Positions 25,156-34,283 are shown, numbered from the stretch's first letter. The stretch: 64,000 nt of DNA from JBCCGI01 sp039029355 (GCA_039029355.1 JBCCGI010000028.1:26060-90059), one strand, 5' to 3'. Numbers and translations: made by a program. The notes: a model not told the origin generated them from the sequence alone.

Positions 25156-27288
25156 CTATCTCTTCAACACGAACGTCTCTTCGGCCGACGCCAAATCGTC
25201 CACGCGGACTCTCCGCGTGATCAGTCCAGGGGCCTCGACTTCGAGATCGACACCATGGATCGGGACGCCCTCAAGGGTGAAGCGACCCTGGTCGTCGGTG
25301 GACACCGCCAGCTCGGTCCACCGAACGGCCCCATTGGAAAGGCCGACCCTCGCGTTGGGAACCGGCCGCATGTGCTCGTCGACGACGTAGCCTCGGACCG
25401 TCCGGCCGGGACTCAGCTCGATAGTCCGGATGCCTAGCGCCCGCCCACCAGCCGCCACTTCGATCGTCTGGTGGGAAGGCGCTAGGCCGCTACGGGAAAC
25501 GCGTAGCTCCAAGCTCCCCTCGGCCAGCCCCTGAAGGGTGAAGTAGCCAAGACCGTCGGAGTAGACCTTGAGCTTGTCGGTCTGGATCAGCGCCGCGGGC
25601 ACCGGCCGACCGCTCGACGTGAGGACTCTCCCATGAACGGTGACGCCTGGCTCGAGGTGCACGGCCGGAACGCTGGGGCCACTGAGAAGGTCGTCGACGG
25701 AGACGATCTTGTCGACATACCCCTCCTTGCTGAAGAGCAGGTTCCGACCCGGCTCTCCACTGAGTCCGCCAAGCTCAAACCAACCCGTCTCGTCGCTGTA
25801 CGCGACGTTGTGCGCCCACCAGTCTCCCTGATCTCGCACGGCGACGCCCGGCATGCCGACGAAGCCCCTCACGCGGACCTCGGGCAGCAGATCGATTCGG
25901 AGCGGATCTTCGAGGTCGGCTTCCGGCCCGGGCACTCTCCCCACCGCATAGGCGAAGCCCTCCGCCAACACGACGATTCTCCGGCCCTCCAGCAACGAGC
26001 TGGTCTCGAGCGACGCGCGGCCGGCAGCATCGGTCACGAGCTCGACGCCCTCGTGAAGGACCCGTGCCCCGGCTACGGGGTAGCCGTCCGGGTCGACGAC
26101 CAGAATCGTCAGCCGCATGTCCACGGGAAAGAGCGGGACGGACACCTCCTTCGGAGTCGGCTGATCGCCCGGAATGACGACCCAGTCCTCCCTCCCGAGG
26201 GCGCCCTCCTTCTCGGGCCGAACCAGAATCGACCAGACGACGTCCGGGCGAAACGGCAGGCCCTCGATCAGGAACTCTCCCGACGGAGCGGGGATCGCCC
26301 CAGACCGAAACGGCGGAGAGCTCCGGTCGAGGCCTTCGTAGATCTCGTAGTGGAGCGTTACGTCTCGACAGGCGTCGAGGCCGTCGAAGAAGCTCTTCCC
26401 AACGGTCACCCTGCCCTGGATCGCGACGAACGACCCCGACTCCGTCTCGATGAATGCAGCCTCCACGGGCGTCCTCGATTCCTCGGCTTCGAGACGGCTC
26501 GGTTCGGCCGAGAGATGGACAGCGAGTGGATCGAGCGGCGGGGCATCCACGGACGCAACGTCGCCGACGGGCCCTTCCAAGCGTCTTCCCGACGGGTCCG
26601 ACGGCCAGAGCGCGATCGCTGCGACGCCGGCAGCAGCGCCGGCGGCGAGGGCCGCGTACAGCTTGACACGGAAGGCTCTCGGCCGCGGCGCGCGGTGGCC
26701 CAAGAGCGACCCGGCCTCCACACGGTCCAAGACGGCGAGGGCGACCAGGACCCCCCAGTTCAGTCCGAGGAAGTCCTCCCGGTCGATCATCCCTTGGAGC
26801 TTCTTCCGCGCTCGGCTCTCATCGCTGCGAACGGTGCTGACCTTCCGACCGAGGTCGGAAGCGACCTGCTCAAAAGTCTGCCCTCCGAAGTACCGAGCCC
26901 AAATGACGTAGGCCTCCGGCTCCCTTAGGCGCCCGATTGCCTCGATGAGGCGCTGGCTGACTTCCTCTCGCTGGAGCTTGAGGTCCGGTGGATCCACCTG
27001 GGAAAGCGCACCATCCAGACCAACGGCGCCGAAGTGACCCTCGGCTCGCCAGCGCTCTTCGCTCTGCTTGTAGTTGTGTCCGTAGCAGACGTTGCGGGCG
27101 ACGCCCTTCTCCCAGGCCGGCCGGTCGTGGATCTCAACGTCCGTGTTCTTCAGCGCAACCAAGCGGACGTTCTGAAGCAGGTCGTCGAAATCGTCCCGGT
27201 CCGAGACGAGCTTGGCGATGATCGCGCGTACTGCTGCCTCGTTCTCGAGAGGCTGCTCGTCGCCGTAGTTTCGATGCGTCTTTCCCAT
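25156..27288 (-). CDS. Membrane-anchored sigma factor fused to carboxypeptidase-regulatory-like domains
   Basis: 710 residues from ATG 27288, 4 bp after the previous stop. Residues 1-170 are an ECF-type sigma factor: region 2 (DRDDFDDLLQNVRLVALKN, HDRPAWEKGVARNVCYGHNY) and region 4 (EAYVIWARYFGGQTFEQVASDLGRKVSTVRSDESRARKKL). A membrane helix follows at about 208-228 (KLYAALAAGAAAGVAAIALW). The remaining ~480 residues carry transthyretin/carboxypeptidase-regulatory repeats: TILVVDPDGYPVAGARV, VHGRVLTSSGRPVPAALIQ ... GYFTLQGLAEGSLELRV, VRGYVVDEHMRPVPNARVG ... GRFTLEGVPIHGVDLEV. One polypeptide therefore joins a DNA-directed regulator to an outside domain. Planctomycete ECF sigma factors with large C-terminal extensions are known; release from the membrane by proteolysis would be needed for promoter access, which is my inference. 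Confidence 0.85.
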   Translation of the reverse strand: MGKTHRNYGDEQPLENEAAVRAIIAKLVSDRDDFDDLLQNVRLVALKNTDVEIHDRPAWEKGVARNVCYGHNYKQSEERWRAEGHFGAVGLDGALSQVDPPDLKLQREEVSQRLIEAIGRLREPEAYVIWARYFGGQTFEQVASDLGRKVSTVRSDESRARKKLQGMIDREDFLGLNWGVLVALAVLDRVEAGSLLGHRAPRPRAFRVKLYAALAAGAAAGVAAIALWPSDPSGRRLEGPVGDVASVDAPPLDPLAVHLSAEPSRLEAEESRTPVEAAFIETESGSFVAIQGRVTVGKSFFDGLDACRDVTLHYEIYEGLDRSSPPFRSGAIPAPSGEFLIEGLPFRPDVVWSILVRPEKEGALGREDWVVIPGDQPTPKEVSVPLFPVDMRLTILVVDPDGYPVAGARVLHEGVELVTDAAGRASLETSSLLEGRRIVVLAEGFAYAVGRVPGPEADLEDPLRIDLLPEVRVRGFVGMPGVAVRDQGDWWAHNVAYSDETGWFELGGLSGEPGRNLLFSKEGYVDKIVSVDDLLSGPSVPAVHLEPGVTVHGRVLTSSGRPVPAALIQTDKLKVYSDGLGYFTLQGLAEGSLELRVSRSGLAPSHQTIEVAAGGRALGIRTIELSPGRTVRGYVVDEHMRPVPNARVGLSNGAVRWTELAVSTDDQGRFTLEGVPIHGVDLEVEAPGLITRRVRVDDLASAEETFVLKR

Positions 27289-27292
27289 GGGG

Positions 27293-28297
27293 TCATCCTC
27301 GGACCTGTAGCCACCGGTCCATGTGGGGTTGGCCGTCTACTCGAGTACGGATGGACTGCACGATGTGGGCTCCAGGAACGGCGTCGAAGACATGCCCCAA
27401 AGAACCGCGAGAAGGGTGGGCCGGAGGAAACTCGGGAACCAGCGTGTAGGTACCGGCCGGAACAGCGGGAAGGGCGTAGGGCGAGGAGCCGGCCGACCCG
27501 GACTCCGCAATGCCGTCGAAGAGGACCTCGAGCGTCCCCCACCGGTGCTCATACGGGTGGATCGCCACCTCGTGTTCCGCGACTCCCGCCCCCGTAGGAA
27601 GGCCCCAGAGCTCCTCCTCGACCGGCAGGTAGCCGGGGAGCTCCCGCCGATAGGCGAGCGGGCCGACTTCCGATTTGGCGTCGGACGCCAGGAACAGGAA
27701 CTCGTCCGTCGTAATGCTGCAAGGCTGCCCGCCGACTCCAGCGACGTCGCGCGCGAAGTTGAGCTGTCTCAGATAGCGACCATCAACCTGGTTCTGTTGG
27801 ATCGGGATCTGCCCAAACGGCAGTAGACCTGTCGGCAGTCGAAGCTGGTCTCCTTCGACCAGCTGAACAACGACGCCGATTGGACGCAGGCCCTCCGCTC
27901 CAACCCGCCCGAGCTCGTCGGTCGTCCCGAGCAAGGCTGGCACCTCGACTCCCGAGGGATCCAGATCGTGGGACGCGCGATGCCTGGCGACGTGCACGCT
28001 GGCTCCCTCGAGCGCGCGCCCCTGCGGGTCGACGACCAGGACCGTCCGCTCGCCGGCCTGCGAAGCGACCGGCTCCGAGTCCGGAGGCCCTGCCCCCGCC
28101 GCCTTCCGCGCGCCGGGCTGGGCGGAGAGGATCGTCACATCCAGCGGCGCCGAGGTCGCGCCCCCGCCCTCCGCATCGACGGCTGCTCCGTGCCTCGACG
28201 TGGAGCGAAGAACGAGCAGCACCGCCGCGCCGAGCGTCAGCGCCAGCAGAACGTAGACGAGGCCACGGTCGGACGAGGTTCGCCCGGGATGCTCCAT
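27293..28297 (-). CDS. Single-pass membrane protein with carboxypeptidase-regulatory-like domain
   Basis: 334 residues from ATG 28297, preceded by AAGAGGAG; the longer frame to 28381 lacks a ribosome site. A short basic N-terminus is followed by a membrane helix (GLVYVLLALTLGAAVLLVL, ~13-31). The exported part opens with RTVLVVDPQGRALEGASVHV, a carboxypeptidase-regulatory-like repeat, then a beta-rich region with ELPGYLPVEEELWGLP and a late ALPAVPAGTYTLVPEF that closes another such module. No catalytic motif is visible. Its stop lies 4 bp from the sigma-fusion start, and the two are surely co-transcribed. The pair may be an outside sensor (this protein) and a membrane-tethered sigma factor. 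Confidence 0.75.
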   Translation of the reverse strand: MEHPGRTSSDRGLVYVLLALTLGAAVLLVLRSTSRHGAAVDAEGGGATSAPLDVTILSAQPGARKAAGAGPPDSEPVASQAGERTVLVVDPQGRALEGASVHVARHRASHDLDPSGVEVPALLGTTDELGRVGAEGLRPIGVVVQLVEGDQLRLPTGLLPFGQIPIQQNQVDGRYLRQLNFARDVAGVGGQPCSITTDEFLFLASDAKSEVGPLAYRRELPGYLPVEEELWGLPTGAGVAEHEVAIHPYEHRWGTLEVLFDGIAESGSAGSSPYALPAVPAGTYTLVPEFPPAHPSRGSLGHVFDAVPGAHIVQSIRTRVDGQPHMDRWLQVRG

Positions 28298-28442
28298 GGG
28301 TGGGTAGCTCCTCTTGAGGTCATCTGAGCGACGCGCGCGGCGCCAACGACAACAGGTCGGGGTGCTGCCTGCCGGCTCCACCCCGACCCCCCTCAGCTCG
28401 CGGAGCCTCTGGAGAGGCCCCGCGGACTCACACGCTCAGGGG

Positions 28443-28709
28443 CTACTCGCACAAGGCCTGGCGGCGGAGCCCTCCGAAGAGCATCAGGCACCCGCCCGAT
28501 CCCTTCGCGTACTGGGGCACGCCCAGGCGGCCGCCCGGCGTCACGAACCACGGTCCGAAGACCTGGGCCACCGTGCAGCATCCGTCGTAGATCGCGTCGC
28601 CGGAGCACTTGCAGACGCTGGAATCGGGCACGACGGTCGGCGAGGCGGGGACGAGGACCAAGCAGGCCAGGAAAGCGGTCACGACGGAGAAGATGAGCGA
28701 TCGAAGCAT
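28443..28709 (-). CDS. Small secreted Cys-rich peptide
   Basis: 88 residues from ATG 28709, with AGAGG 5 bases upstream (the frame to 28787 is longer but unsupported). The signal peptide MLRSLIFSVVTAFLACLVLVPA is strong. The mature peptide (~60 residues) has six Cys, arranged as VCKC, GCC, GGC and a near C-terminal ALCE, with Gly/Pro-rich loops including FGPWFVTPGGRLGVPQY. I recognise no family. It precedes the membrane protein by 145 bp on the same strand and sits in the same relation to a carboxypeptidase-regulatory-like membrane protein as the four-Cys peptide does on the other strand. It may be a secreted ligand for the membrane proteins encoded next to it. Confidence 0.7.
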   Translation of the reverse strand: MLRSLIFSVVTAFLACLVLVPASPTVVPDSSVCKCSGDAIYDGCCTVAQVFGPWFVTPGGRLGVPQYAKGSGGCLMLFGGLRRQALCE

Positions 28710-28916
28710 GTTGCCTCTGGAGTAGGAAGTCCGTTTGTCTCCGCGAGCTCCGCCGCGACGGCGGGCGCGCGTCACCTCCAGGTGCATCGACGAACCGCTC
28801 CATCGCAGGTTCCGTCAAAAAACCGAGCTAGGGCCTCTCCTAGGCCGGGGCGTCGGCCGCGGTGAGCGCGGCCCCATGGTGCGGAGGGCAGCGTGCTGTC
28901 CCCCTGCTCGGCCCCC

Positions 28917-31490
28917 TCAGCGCAGCTTCATCGCATCCCGCTTCTCCGCCCAGCGCCGCGCCTCGTCCGGCCTGCCCCAGTCCTCATAGAGACCGACCAG
29001 CTCCTCATACGCAACCCTCAGCTCGCGCTCCCCCACCACGCCGACCAGCCCGCCGAGCAGGAGCTCCTCGGCCTCCTCGAAGCGTCCGAGCGAGCGATAG
29101 CAGGCGCCGAGGATGCGCATGGCGCGCAGGGCGTACTGGTCGCCCTCGCCCAACGCCGTGCGCAGCCCGTCGTAAGCCGAGCGCAGCAACGGCTCGGCCT
29201 CCTCGGCGCGGCCGAGCTGGACGAGGACGCGGCCGTAGGCGGCCTCGAAGTTGCGCGGGGCGATCGAGCCGGGCGGGTAGGCGCTGCGACCGATCTCCAT
29301 CGCGCGTTTCAGGAAGGGCTCCGCCTCCTCGGCCCTGCTGTCGGCCGACAGTAGGCCGCCGAGGTTGTTGAGGTAGATGCCGTAGCTCGGGTGGTGCTCG
29401 CCGAAGACCTCGGCGGCGACGTCGATGGCCTCGCGGTACAGCTCCTCGGCCTCGCCGTAGGTCGCGGGGAACATCGTGAGGTGATCGGCAAGCGAGCCCA
29501 GGCCGACGGCCAGGTAGGGGTGCGGCTCGCCGAAGGCGCGGCGGTGGTTGGCGAGCGCTTCGCGCAGGAGCTCCTCGGCCTCCGGTTCGCCGGCCGCCGA
29601 CAGTGCGCTGCCGAGGCCCGAGCCGGCGATGGCGAGGCGCATGGGGTCGTCCGGCCACAGCTCGCGGTGGAGGGCAAGCGCCTCGCGGTACAGCGGCACC
29701 GCGTCGTCGACCCGCCCCTCGCGCATGCGGTGCTCGGCGATGTTGAAGCACACCGTGGCGTAGTTGCCGCGGTCCTCGTCCGGGTGCTGGCGGTAGATCT
29801 CGAGGCACTCGTCGTAGAGCTCGGCGGCCTCGTCCGGCTTGCCGCTTTGGCGCAGGATGACGGCCAGCGTGTTCAGCGTCGACGCCAGCACGAGCGGCTC
29901 GCCGACCTCGCGGCGCAGGTCGATCGCCTCTTCGAGCACGCCGCGGGCGTCCTCGAAGAGGCCGAGCGAGCGATAGGTCTGGCCGATCGTGGTCAGCGCG
30001 TCCGCGGCGACGTCGGGTTGGTCGAGGTGATCGTCGAGCACGGTCTCGACGGTGCGGTCGAGCAGGTCGACGACGCGCACGTCGCGCCCCCCTTCGCGGC
30101 TATCGGAGGAGCGCAGCATGTCGGTCAGGATGGCGTTGACCGCTTCCGCGCGGCGCCGCTGCTCGTCGGCGCGCTCGCGCTCGTCCTGCGCGCGGTTGCG
30201 CGCTTGCTCGGCGTCGGAGCGCAGCTGGCTCTCCTGGCCGAGGGCGATGTCCAGGTCGCGGTTGGCGTCGAGCGCGGAGTTGAGCCCGTACGCGGCCGCT
30301 CCCCCTCCCACCAGCGCCGTCAGCACGATGGCCGACGCGAGGCGCAGCGTGAGCTTGCGCGCGCGGCGCTCCTCCGCGGCCTTGACGCGCGACTCGGCCG
30401 CCTCGATCTGCGCGACGCGCGTACGCTCGTCGACCGACTCGAAGTGCGCGCGCAGCCGCTCGGCGACCGCGCCGGCGTCGGCGGGGCGCCGGGCGGGCTC
30501 GGGGTTGAGGCAGTCACGTGCGAGCGCGACGATCTCGGCGTCGGCTTCGCAGGCATCGAGGCGCGCGTGGGCGTCGTCGAGCTGGCCCAGCGCGGCCTGC
30601 GCGCAGGCCGTGACGGCGTTGCCGGAGTACGGCGGGGCTCCGGTGAGGAGCTCGCACAGCAACGCGCCCAGGCTGAACACGTCCGCGCGTGCATCGAGCC
30701 GGTCGAGCTCGCCGCGCGCCTGCTCGGGCGGCATGTAGGCCGGCGTGCCGAGCACCTGCCCCGCCTCGGAGCGGCCCGCCTCGTCCGACGGCAGCAGCGT
30801 CACGCCTCCGCTCTCGCCCCCGTCCGCGCCGCCGCTCCCCAGCACCTTCGCCAGCCCCCAGTCGGCCACCTGCACCTCGCCGAAGGCGCCGACGAGGACG
30901 TTCGCGGGCTTGAGGTCGCGGTGCACGACGCCCTGCGCATGCGCGTACGCCATCGTCTGACAGACCGCCTCGAAGAGGTCGAGCAGCCGGCGCGGCGAGG
31001 CGGGGGACGGCCCGCCGGGAACCAGCTCGGAGAGCGTCCTCCCCTCGATCAGCTTCATGGCCAGGTAGGGCTGCCGCTCGCCGTTGAGCCCCATCTCGTA
31101 GACCGGCACCACGCCCGGGTGCTGGAGCTGCCCGCCGACCTGTGCCTCCTCGAGGAAGCGCCGCAGCGCTTCGGGATGGTCGACGTAGGGCTCGCGCAGG
31201 AACTTCAGCGCGACCTCGCGCCCAAGGTCGCGGTCGAACCCGCGGCGCACGACGCCGAGGCCGCCGCGGCCGAGCTCCTCGAAGAGCTCGTACTTGTCCG
31301 GCGCCGCTGCATCCGGTTTGCCGGCCGGCGGGGTTCCGAGCCGCAGGAGCGGTGGAGCTGCGGAGCCCGCGTTCTCGCCGAGCGCGTGAAGCACGCTGGG
31401 CGGAACGCTCGCGCGAAAGGCCTGCCGCAGGGCGGCGTCGAGGCGCTCGTCACCGGGTTCCGCTTGGGGATCGTCTGTTCGCTCTTCCAC
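28917..31490 (-). CDS. Membrane Ser/Thr protein kinase with TPR sensor region
   Basis: 857 residues starting at GTG 31490, which is preceded by an exact GGAGGAG; the longer frame to 31550 lacks one. An acidic N-terminal ~60 residues precede the kinase domain (about 75-370): GRGGLGVVRRGFD, VALKFL, HRDLKPANVLV, VQVADWGLAKVLG, YMPPEQARGELD. The DFG triad reads DWG, a variant common in planctomycete kinases that is usually still active. A membrane helix (ASAIVLTALVGGGAAAYGL) comes at about 415, then a coiled coil (QARNRAQDERERADEQRRRAE), then some ten TPR units to the C-terminus. No sigma factor is directly adjacent, but the sigma-fusion operon lies just downstream on the same strand. Confidence 0.9.
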   Translation of the reverse strand: MEERTDDPQAEPGDERLDAALRQAFRASVPPSVLHALGENAGSAAPPLLRLGTPPAGKPDAAAPDKYELFEELGRGGLGVVRRGFDRDLGREVALKFLREPYVDHPEALRRFLEEAQVGGQLQHPGVVPVYEMGLNGERQPYLAMKLIEGRTLSELVPGGPSPASPRRLLDLFEAVCQTMAYAHAQGVVHRDLKPANVLVGAFGEVQVADWGLAKVLGSGGADGGESGGVTLLPSDEAGRSEAGQVLGTPAYMPPEQARGELDRLDARADVFSLGALLCELLTGAPPYSGNAVTACAQAALGQLDDAHARLDACEADAEIVALARDCLNPEPARRPADAGAVAERLRAHFESVDERTRVAQIEAAESRVKAAEERRARKLTLRLASAIVLTALVGGGAAAYGLNSALDANRDLDIALGQESQLRSDAEQARNRAQDERERADEQRRRAEAVNAILTDMLRSSDSREGGRDVRVVDLLDRTVETVLDDHLDQPDVAADALTTIGQTYRSLGLFEDARGVLEEAIDLRREVGEPLVLASTLNTLAVILRQSGKPDEAAELYDECLEIYRQHPDEDRGNYATVCFNIAEHRMREGRVDDAVPLYREALALHRELWPDDPMRLAIAGSGLGSALSAAGEPEAEELLREALANHRRAFGEPHPYLAVGLGSLADHLTMFPATYGEAEELYREAIDVAAEVFGEHHPSYGIYLNNLGGLLSADSRAEEAEPFLKRAMEIGRSAYPPGSIAPRNFEAAYGRVLVQLGRAEEAEPLLRSAYDGLRTALGEGDQYALRAMRILGACYRSLGRFEEAEELLLGGLVGVVGERELRVAYEELVGLYEDWGRPDEARRWAEKRDAMKLR

Positions 31491-31613
31491 GGCGCTCCTC
31501 CTATCCGCGGGCCGTGTCGCGGAATCGCCTTTTGGTGAAACTCCGCACACCGGCCCGATCGCTGCTCTGTTGCTAGGATTGTGCTTTCCCCCTCACTTAG
31601 AACAAGGACTCCC

Positions 31614-32807
31614 ATGCTCACCCCTCTCGCCCTCGCCCTGCTGCCCTCCCAGGTCTGGATCGTCGACGACTCCGGCGGGCCAGGCGTCGACTTCACCGAC
31701 CTTCCGCCCGCGATCGCGGCGGCCTCGGCCGGCGACGTGCTGATCGTGCGCGCGGGGAGCTACTCCGAAGCGGTCGTCGGTCAGGGCATCACGATCCAGG
31801 CCGACGAAGGCGCGCTCGCCGACGCCGCCGGGCTGCGGATCGAGTCGGTGCCCGCGGGCGAGAGCGTCCACATCGCCGGGCTGACGGTGCCCAGCATCGC
31901 GTGGCTCTCGGACTGCGACGGCAAGGTCTGGATCGAGGACTGCTCGTTCACGCCGCCGGGCGAGGTGGTGGGCGAGGCCGAGGCCGCGGTGACCATCCAC
32001 GACTGCGCCGACGTGGTGCTGGTCGACACGACCGGGATCGGGAGCAGCCTCGGGCTGATGCCCTCCCTGCAGGCGCGGACGTCGCCGGGGCTCGCGATCA
32101 CGCAGAGCTCCGTGCACACCTTCGGGTGCAGCTTCGAGGGCGGCAGGGGGACCTGGATCGAGAGCGTGTTCGGCGCGATCAACGCGCAGCCCTCGCCGGG
32201 CGCCGCGCACGAGTCGGGCGAGCTGATCGCCCTCGCGTCGCTCTTCACCGGCGGGCAGGGTCACGCATCGCAGGATCCCTCGACGCTGTTCTGCGAGCGC
32301 GCGCCCGGCGCGGCGGGCGTGACGGCGCTCGCGCCGCTCTACGTGCGCGACTCGTCGCTGGTCGGGGGGCACGGCGGAGTCGGCGGGCTCTTCAGCACCT
32401 GCCCCGAAGGCGAGCAGGGGCCGCCCTTCAGCGGCGACGCGCCGGTGGAGCTCGCGGGCGAGTACGTCGCGCTCGAGGTCGCCTCGCCGGTGATCGAAAA
32501 CGGCACGTTCGACCTGACCGTCAGCGGCACGCCGGGCGTGCTCGCGGTCGTCGGCATCACCACCGCCCAGGACGCGATCCTGGTGCCGGCCTGGGGCGGC
32601 AGCCTGGTGCTGCAGGGCTCGCCGGTCGTGCTTTCGCCGGTGGTGATCCCGCCCGCGGGGACGCTGACGCAGACGCTGCCGCTGAGCGATCTCGGCCCGG
32701 GCGTCGAGACGCTGTCGTTCTACGGCCAGGTGGCCGCGGTGGACCCGGTGGGTGCGTTCACCATCAACGACGCGACCGCGATCGTGCTGCTCGACGAGCA
32801 GTTCTAG
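31614..32807 (+). CDS. Secreted beta-helix-like exoprotein
   Basis: 397 residues from ATG 31614 (AAGGA 6 bases upstream). The leader MLTPLALALLPSQVWIVDD is a short signal peptide. It opens with VDFTDLPPAIAAASAGDVLIVRAGSYSEAVV, the N-cap pattern of right-handed parallel beta-helix (pectate-lyase-like) exoproteins, followed by short repeated strand-turn units. The last ~100 residues (FDLTVSGTPGVLAVVGITT ... LVLQGSPVVLSPVVIPPAG) form a separate beta domain that recurs at the ends of many planctomycete secreted proteins and is also seen in the next gene. No catalytic residues are visible. It is divergent from the kinase-TPR gene at 31490. Confidence 0.75.
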   Translation: MLTPLALALLPSQVWIVDDSGGPGVDFTDLPPAIAAASAGDVLIVRAGSYSEAVVGQGITIQADEGALADAAGLRIESVPAGESVHIAGLTVPSIAWLSDCDGKVWIEDCSFTPPGEVVGEAEAAVTIHDCADVVLVDTTGIGSSLGLMPSLQARTSPGLAITQSSVHTFGCSFEGGRGTWIESVFGAINAQPSPGAAHESGELIALASLFTGGQGHASQDPSTLFCERAPGAAGVTALAPLYVRDSSLVGGHGGVGGLFSTCPEGEQGPPFSGDAPVELAGEYVALEVASPVIENGTFDLTVSGTPGVLAVVGITTAQDAILVPAWGGSLVLQGSPVVLSPVVIPPAGTLTQTLPLSDLGPGVETLSFYGQVAAVDPVGAFTINDATAIVLLDEQF

Positions 32808-32963
32808 GAGCGCTTCCACGGGCGCCCGCGACCGAGCGCGGGCTCGACGGCTAGCGGGGAACCCCAGGGGCGCGAGCAGACGCTCGTGCCCCCCGGGCTC
32901 GGCGCGGTGCGGTAGGCTCGAGCGATCCCCGGCCCGCTCGACCTCAGCCTCAGGACCCGCGCC

Positions 32964-34283
32964 ATGTCGCATCGCGCACTCGGCTCTCTCCTCCTGCTCG
33001 CCGTCGCGTCTCCGCAGCTCCATGCGGACGTGATCCACGTCGGCCCCGGCCCCGGGGCGCAGTTCGCCGAGATCCAGGACGCGGTCGTCGCCGCGCAGCC
33101 GAACGACGTGTTGCTCGTGCAGCCGGGCATGTATCTGCCGGTCTCGGTCGACAAGCCGCTACGCATCCTGGGCGACAACGGCGGCGGGCGCGTGCAGATC
33201 CTCGGAGGTGCCACGGCGGCGCTCGACATCCAGGACATCGGCCTGGCCGAGGAGCTCGTCGTCTTCGGCGTCGAGCCTTCGACCCAGCAGCCCGACGGCT
33301 TCGCGATCGACATCGAGAACTGCGCGGGCACGGTGGTACTGCACGACATCAAGACCGACGGTGCCGGGACGATCACCTTCAGCCACGTTCGCGCCATCGA
33401 CTGTGAGCGGGTGCTCGTTCTGGAGAGCGAGCTGATCGGCGGCGGCTTCCTGATCGAGGTGATCGCGCCGCCGTGCTGCAATCAGGTGCACGCGGGCTCG
33501 ATCGACGCCGAACGCTCGACCATCTGGCTGGTGAACAGCGAGGTCACCGGCCGCCAGACGGAGAGCATCTTCCCGGTCGACGGAGCTCCGGGAGTACGGC
33601 TGGTCGAGTCGACGCTGTATGCGTGGCGTTCGACCGTGGCCGGCGGCGCCGGCAATCTCGCTCCGGACGCCGTGGCCAGCGCGGAGGGCGGCGCCGGAAT
33701 CGACGCGAGCGAGTCGAGCATGTTCCTCTACGGCGGCCCGCTCGGCGAGGTCCTCGGCGGGGACGGCGGGTTCAGCTTCATCGCCGGGGTGGCCTGGCAA
33801 GCCGGCCCCGGCATTCGGCTGTCGAACAGCGAGCTCACCCTGCAGGCCGACCTGACGGTCGTCGGGGGCGAGCCGCTGGGCGGCGGCCCCCCCGAGGTGC
33901 CGGTCGAGCCTCCCGGAGCGCCGGTCACCGAAGAGGCGCGCGTCTTTCCCACGCTGGCCGTCGACGCTCCGGAGACCTTCGTAGGCGGGACGTTCCAGGT
34001 CGCGCTCGAAGGCACGCCCGGCGCGACGCAGGTCCTGGGGCTGTCGTTCGCCACCGGGCCGAGCCTCATCCTGCCCGGCGTCGCGGGCATCGGTATCGTC
34101 GACACCGGAGCCCTCTTCCAGATCGGGCAGTTCGCGCTCGACGGCTTGGGTCAGGCGAGCACGACGCTCGCCGTGCCCCCGAACCCGCTGCTGCTCGGGC
34201 GCACGCTGTTCCTGCAGTCCCTAGAGGCGAGCCCGTCGGGGCCTGCGCTGTCGAGCCCGCTACTCGTCTGCATCATCGGCTAG
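32964..34283 (+). CDS. Secreted beta-helix-like exoprotein, paralogue of the preceding gene
   Basis: 439 residues with signal peptide MSHRALGSLLLLAVASPQLHA. The start DVIHVGPGPGAQFAEIQDAVVAAQPNDVLLVQPGMYLPVSV parallels the previous protein (AAIAAASAGDVLIVRAGSYSEAVV), so the two are tandem paralogues. The middle consists of short beta-solenoid units, and the C-terminal ~100 residues (TFQVALEGTPGATQVLGLSF ... ALDGLGQASTTLAVP) correspond to the same terminal domain. Function unknown; likely surface or secreted. Its stop overlaps the convergent lipoprotein gene by 4 bp. The 156-bp gap before it shows only weak inverted repeats. Confidence 0.75.
   Translation: MSHRALGSLLLLAVASPQLHADVIHVGPGPGAQFAEIQDAVVAAQPNDVLLVQPGMYLPVSVDKPLRILGDNGGGRVQILGGATAALDIQDIGLAEELVVFGVEPSTQQPDGFAIDIENCAGTVVLHDIKTDGAGTITFSHVRAIDCERVLVLESELIGGGFLIEVIAPPCCNQVHAGSIDAERSTIWLVNSEVTGRQTESIFPVDGAPGVRLVESTLYAWRSTVAGGAGNLAPDAVASAEGGAGIDASESSMFLYGGPLGEVLGGDGGFSFIAGVAWQAGPGIRLSNSELTLQADLTVVGGEPLGGGPPEVPVEPPGAPVTEEARVFPTLAVDAPETFVGGTFQVALEGTPGATQVLGLSFATGPSLILPGVAGIGIVDTGALFQIGQFALDGLGQASTTLAVPPNPLLLGRTLFLQSLEASPSGPALSSPLLVCIIG

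Noticed and set aside
29391..31538. 715-codon plus-strand open frame opposite the kinase at 28917-31490
   Set aside because: Antisense shadow; no motif, whereas the opposite strand has a complete kinase and TPR array.
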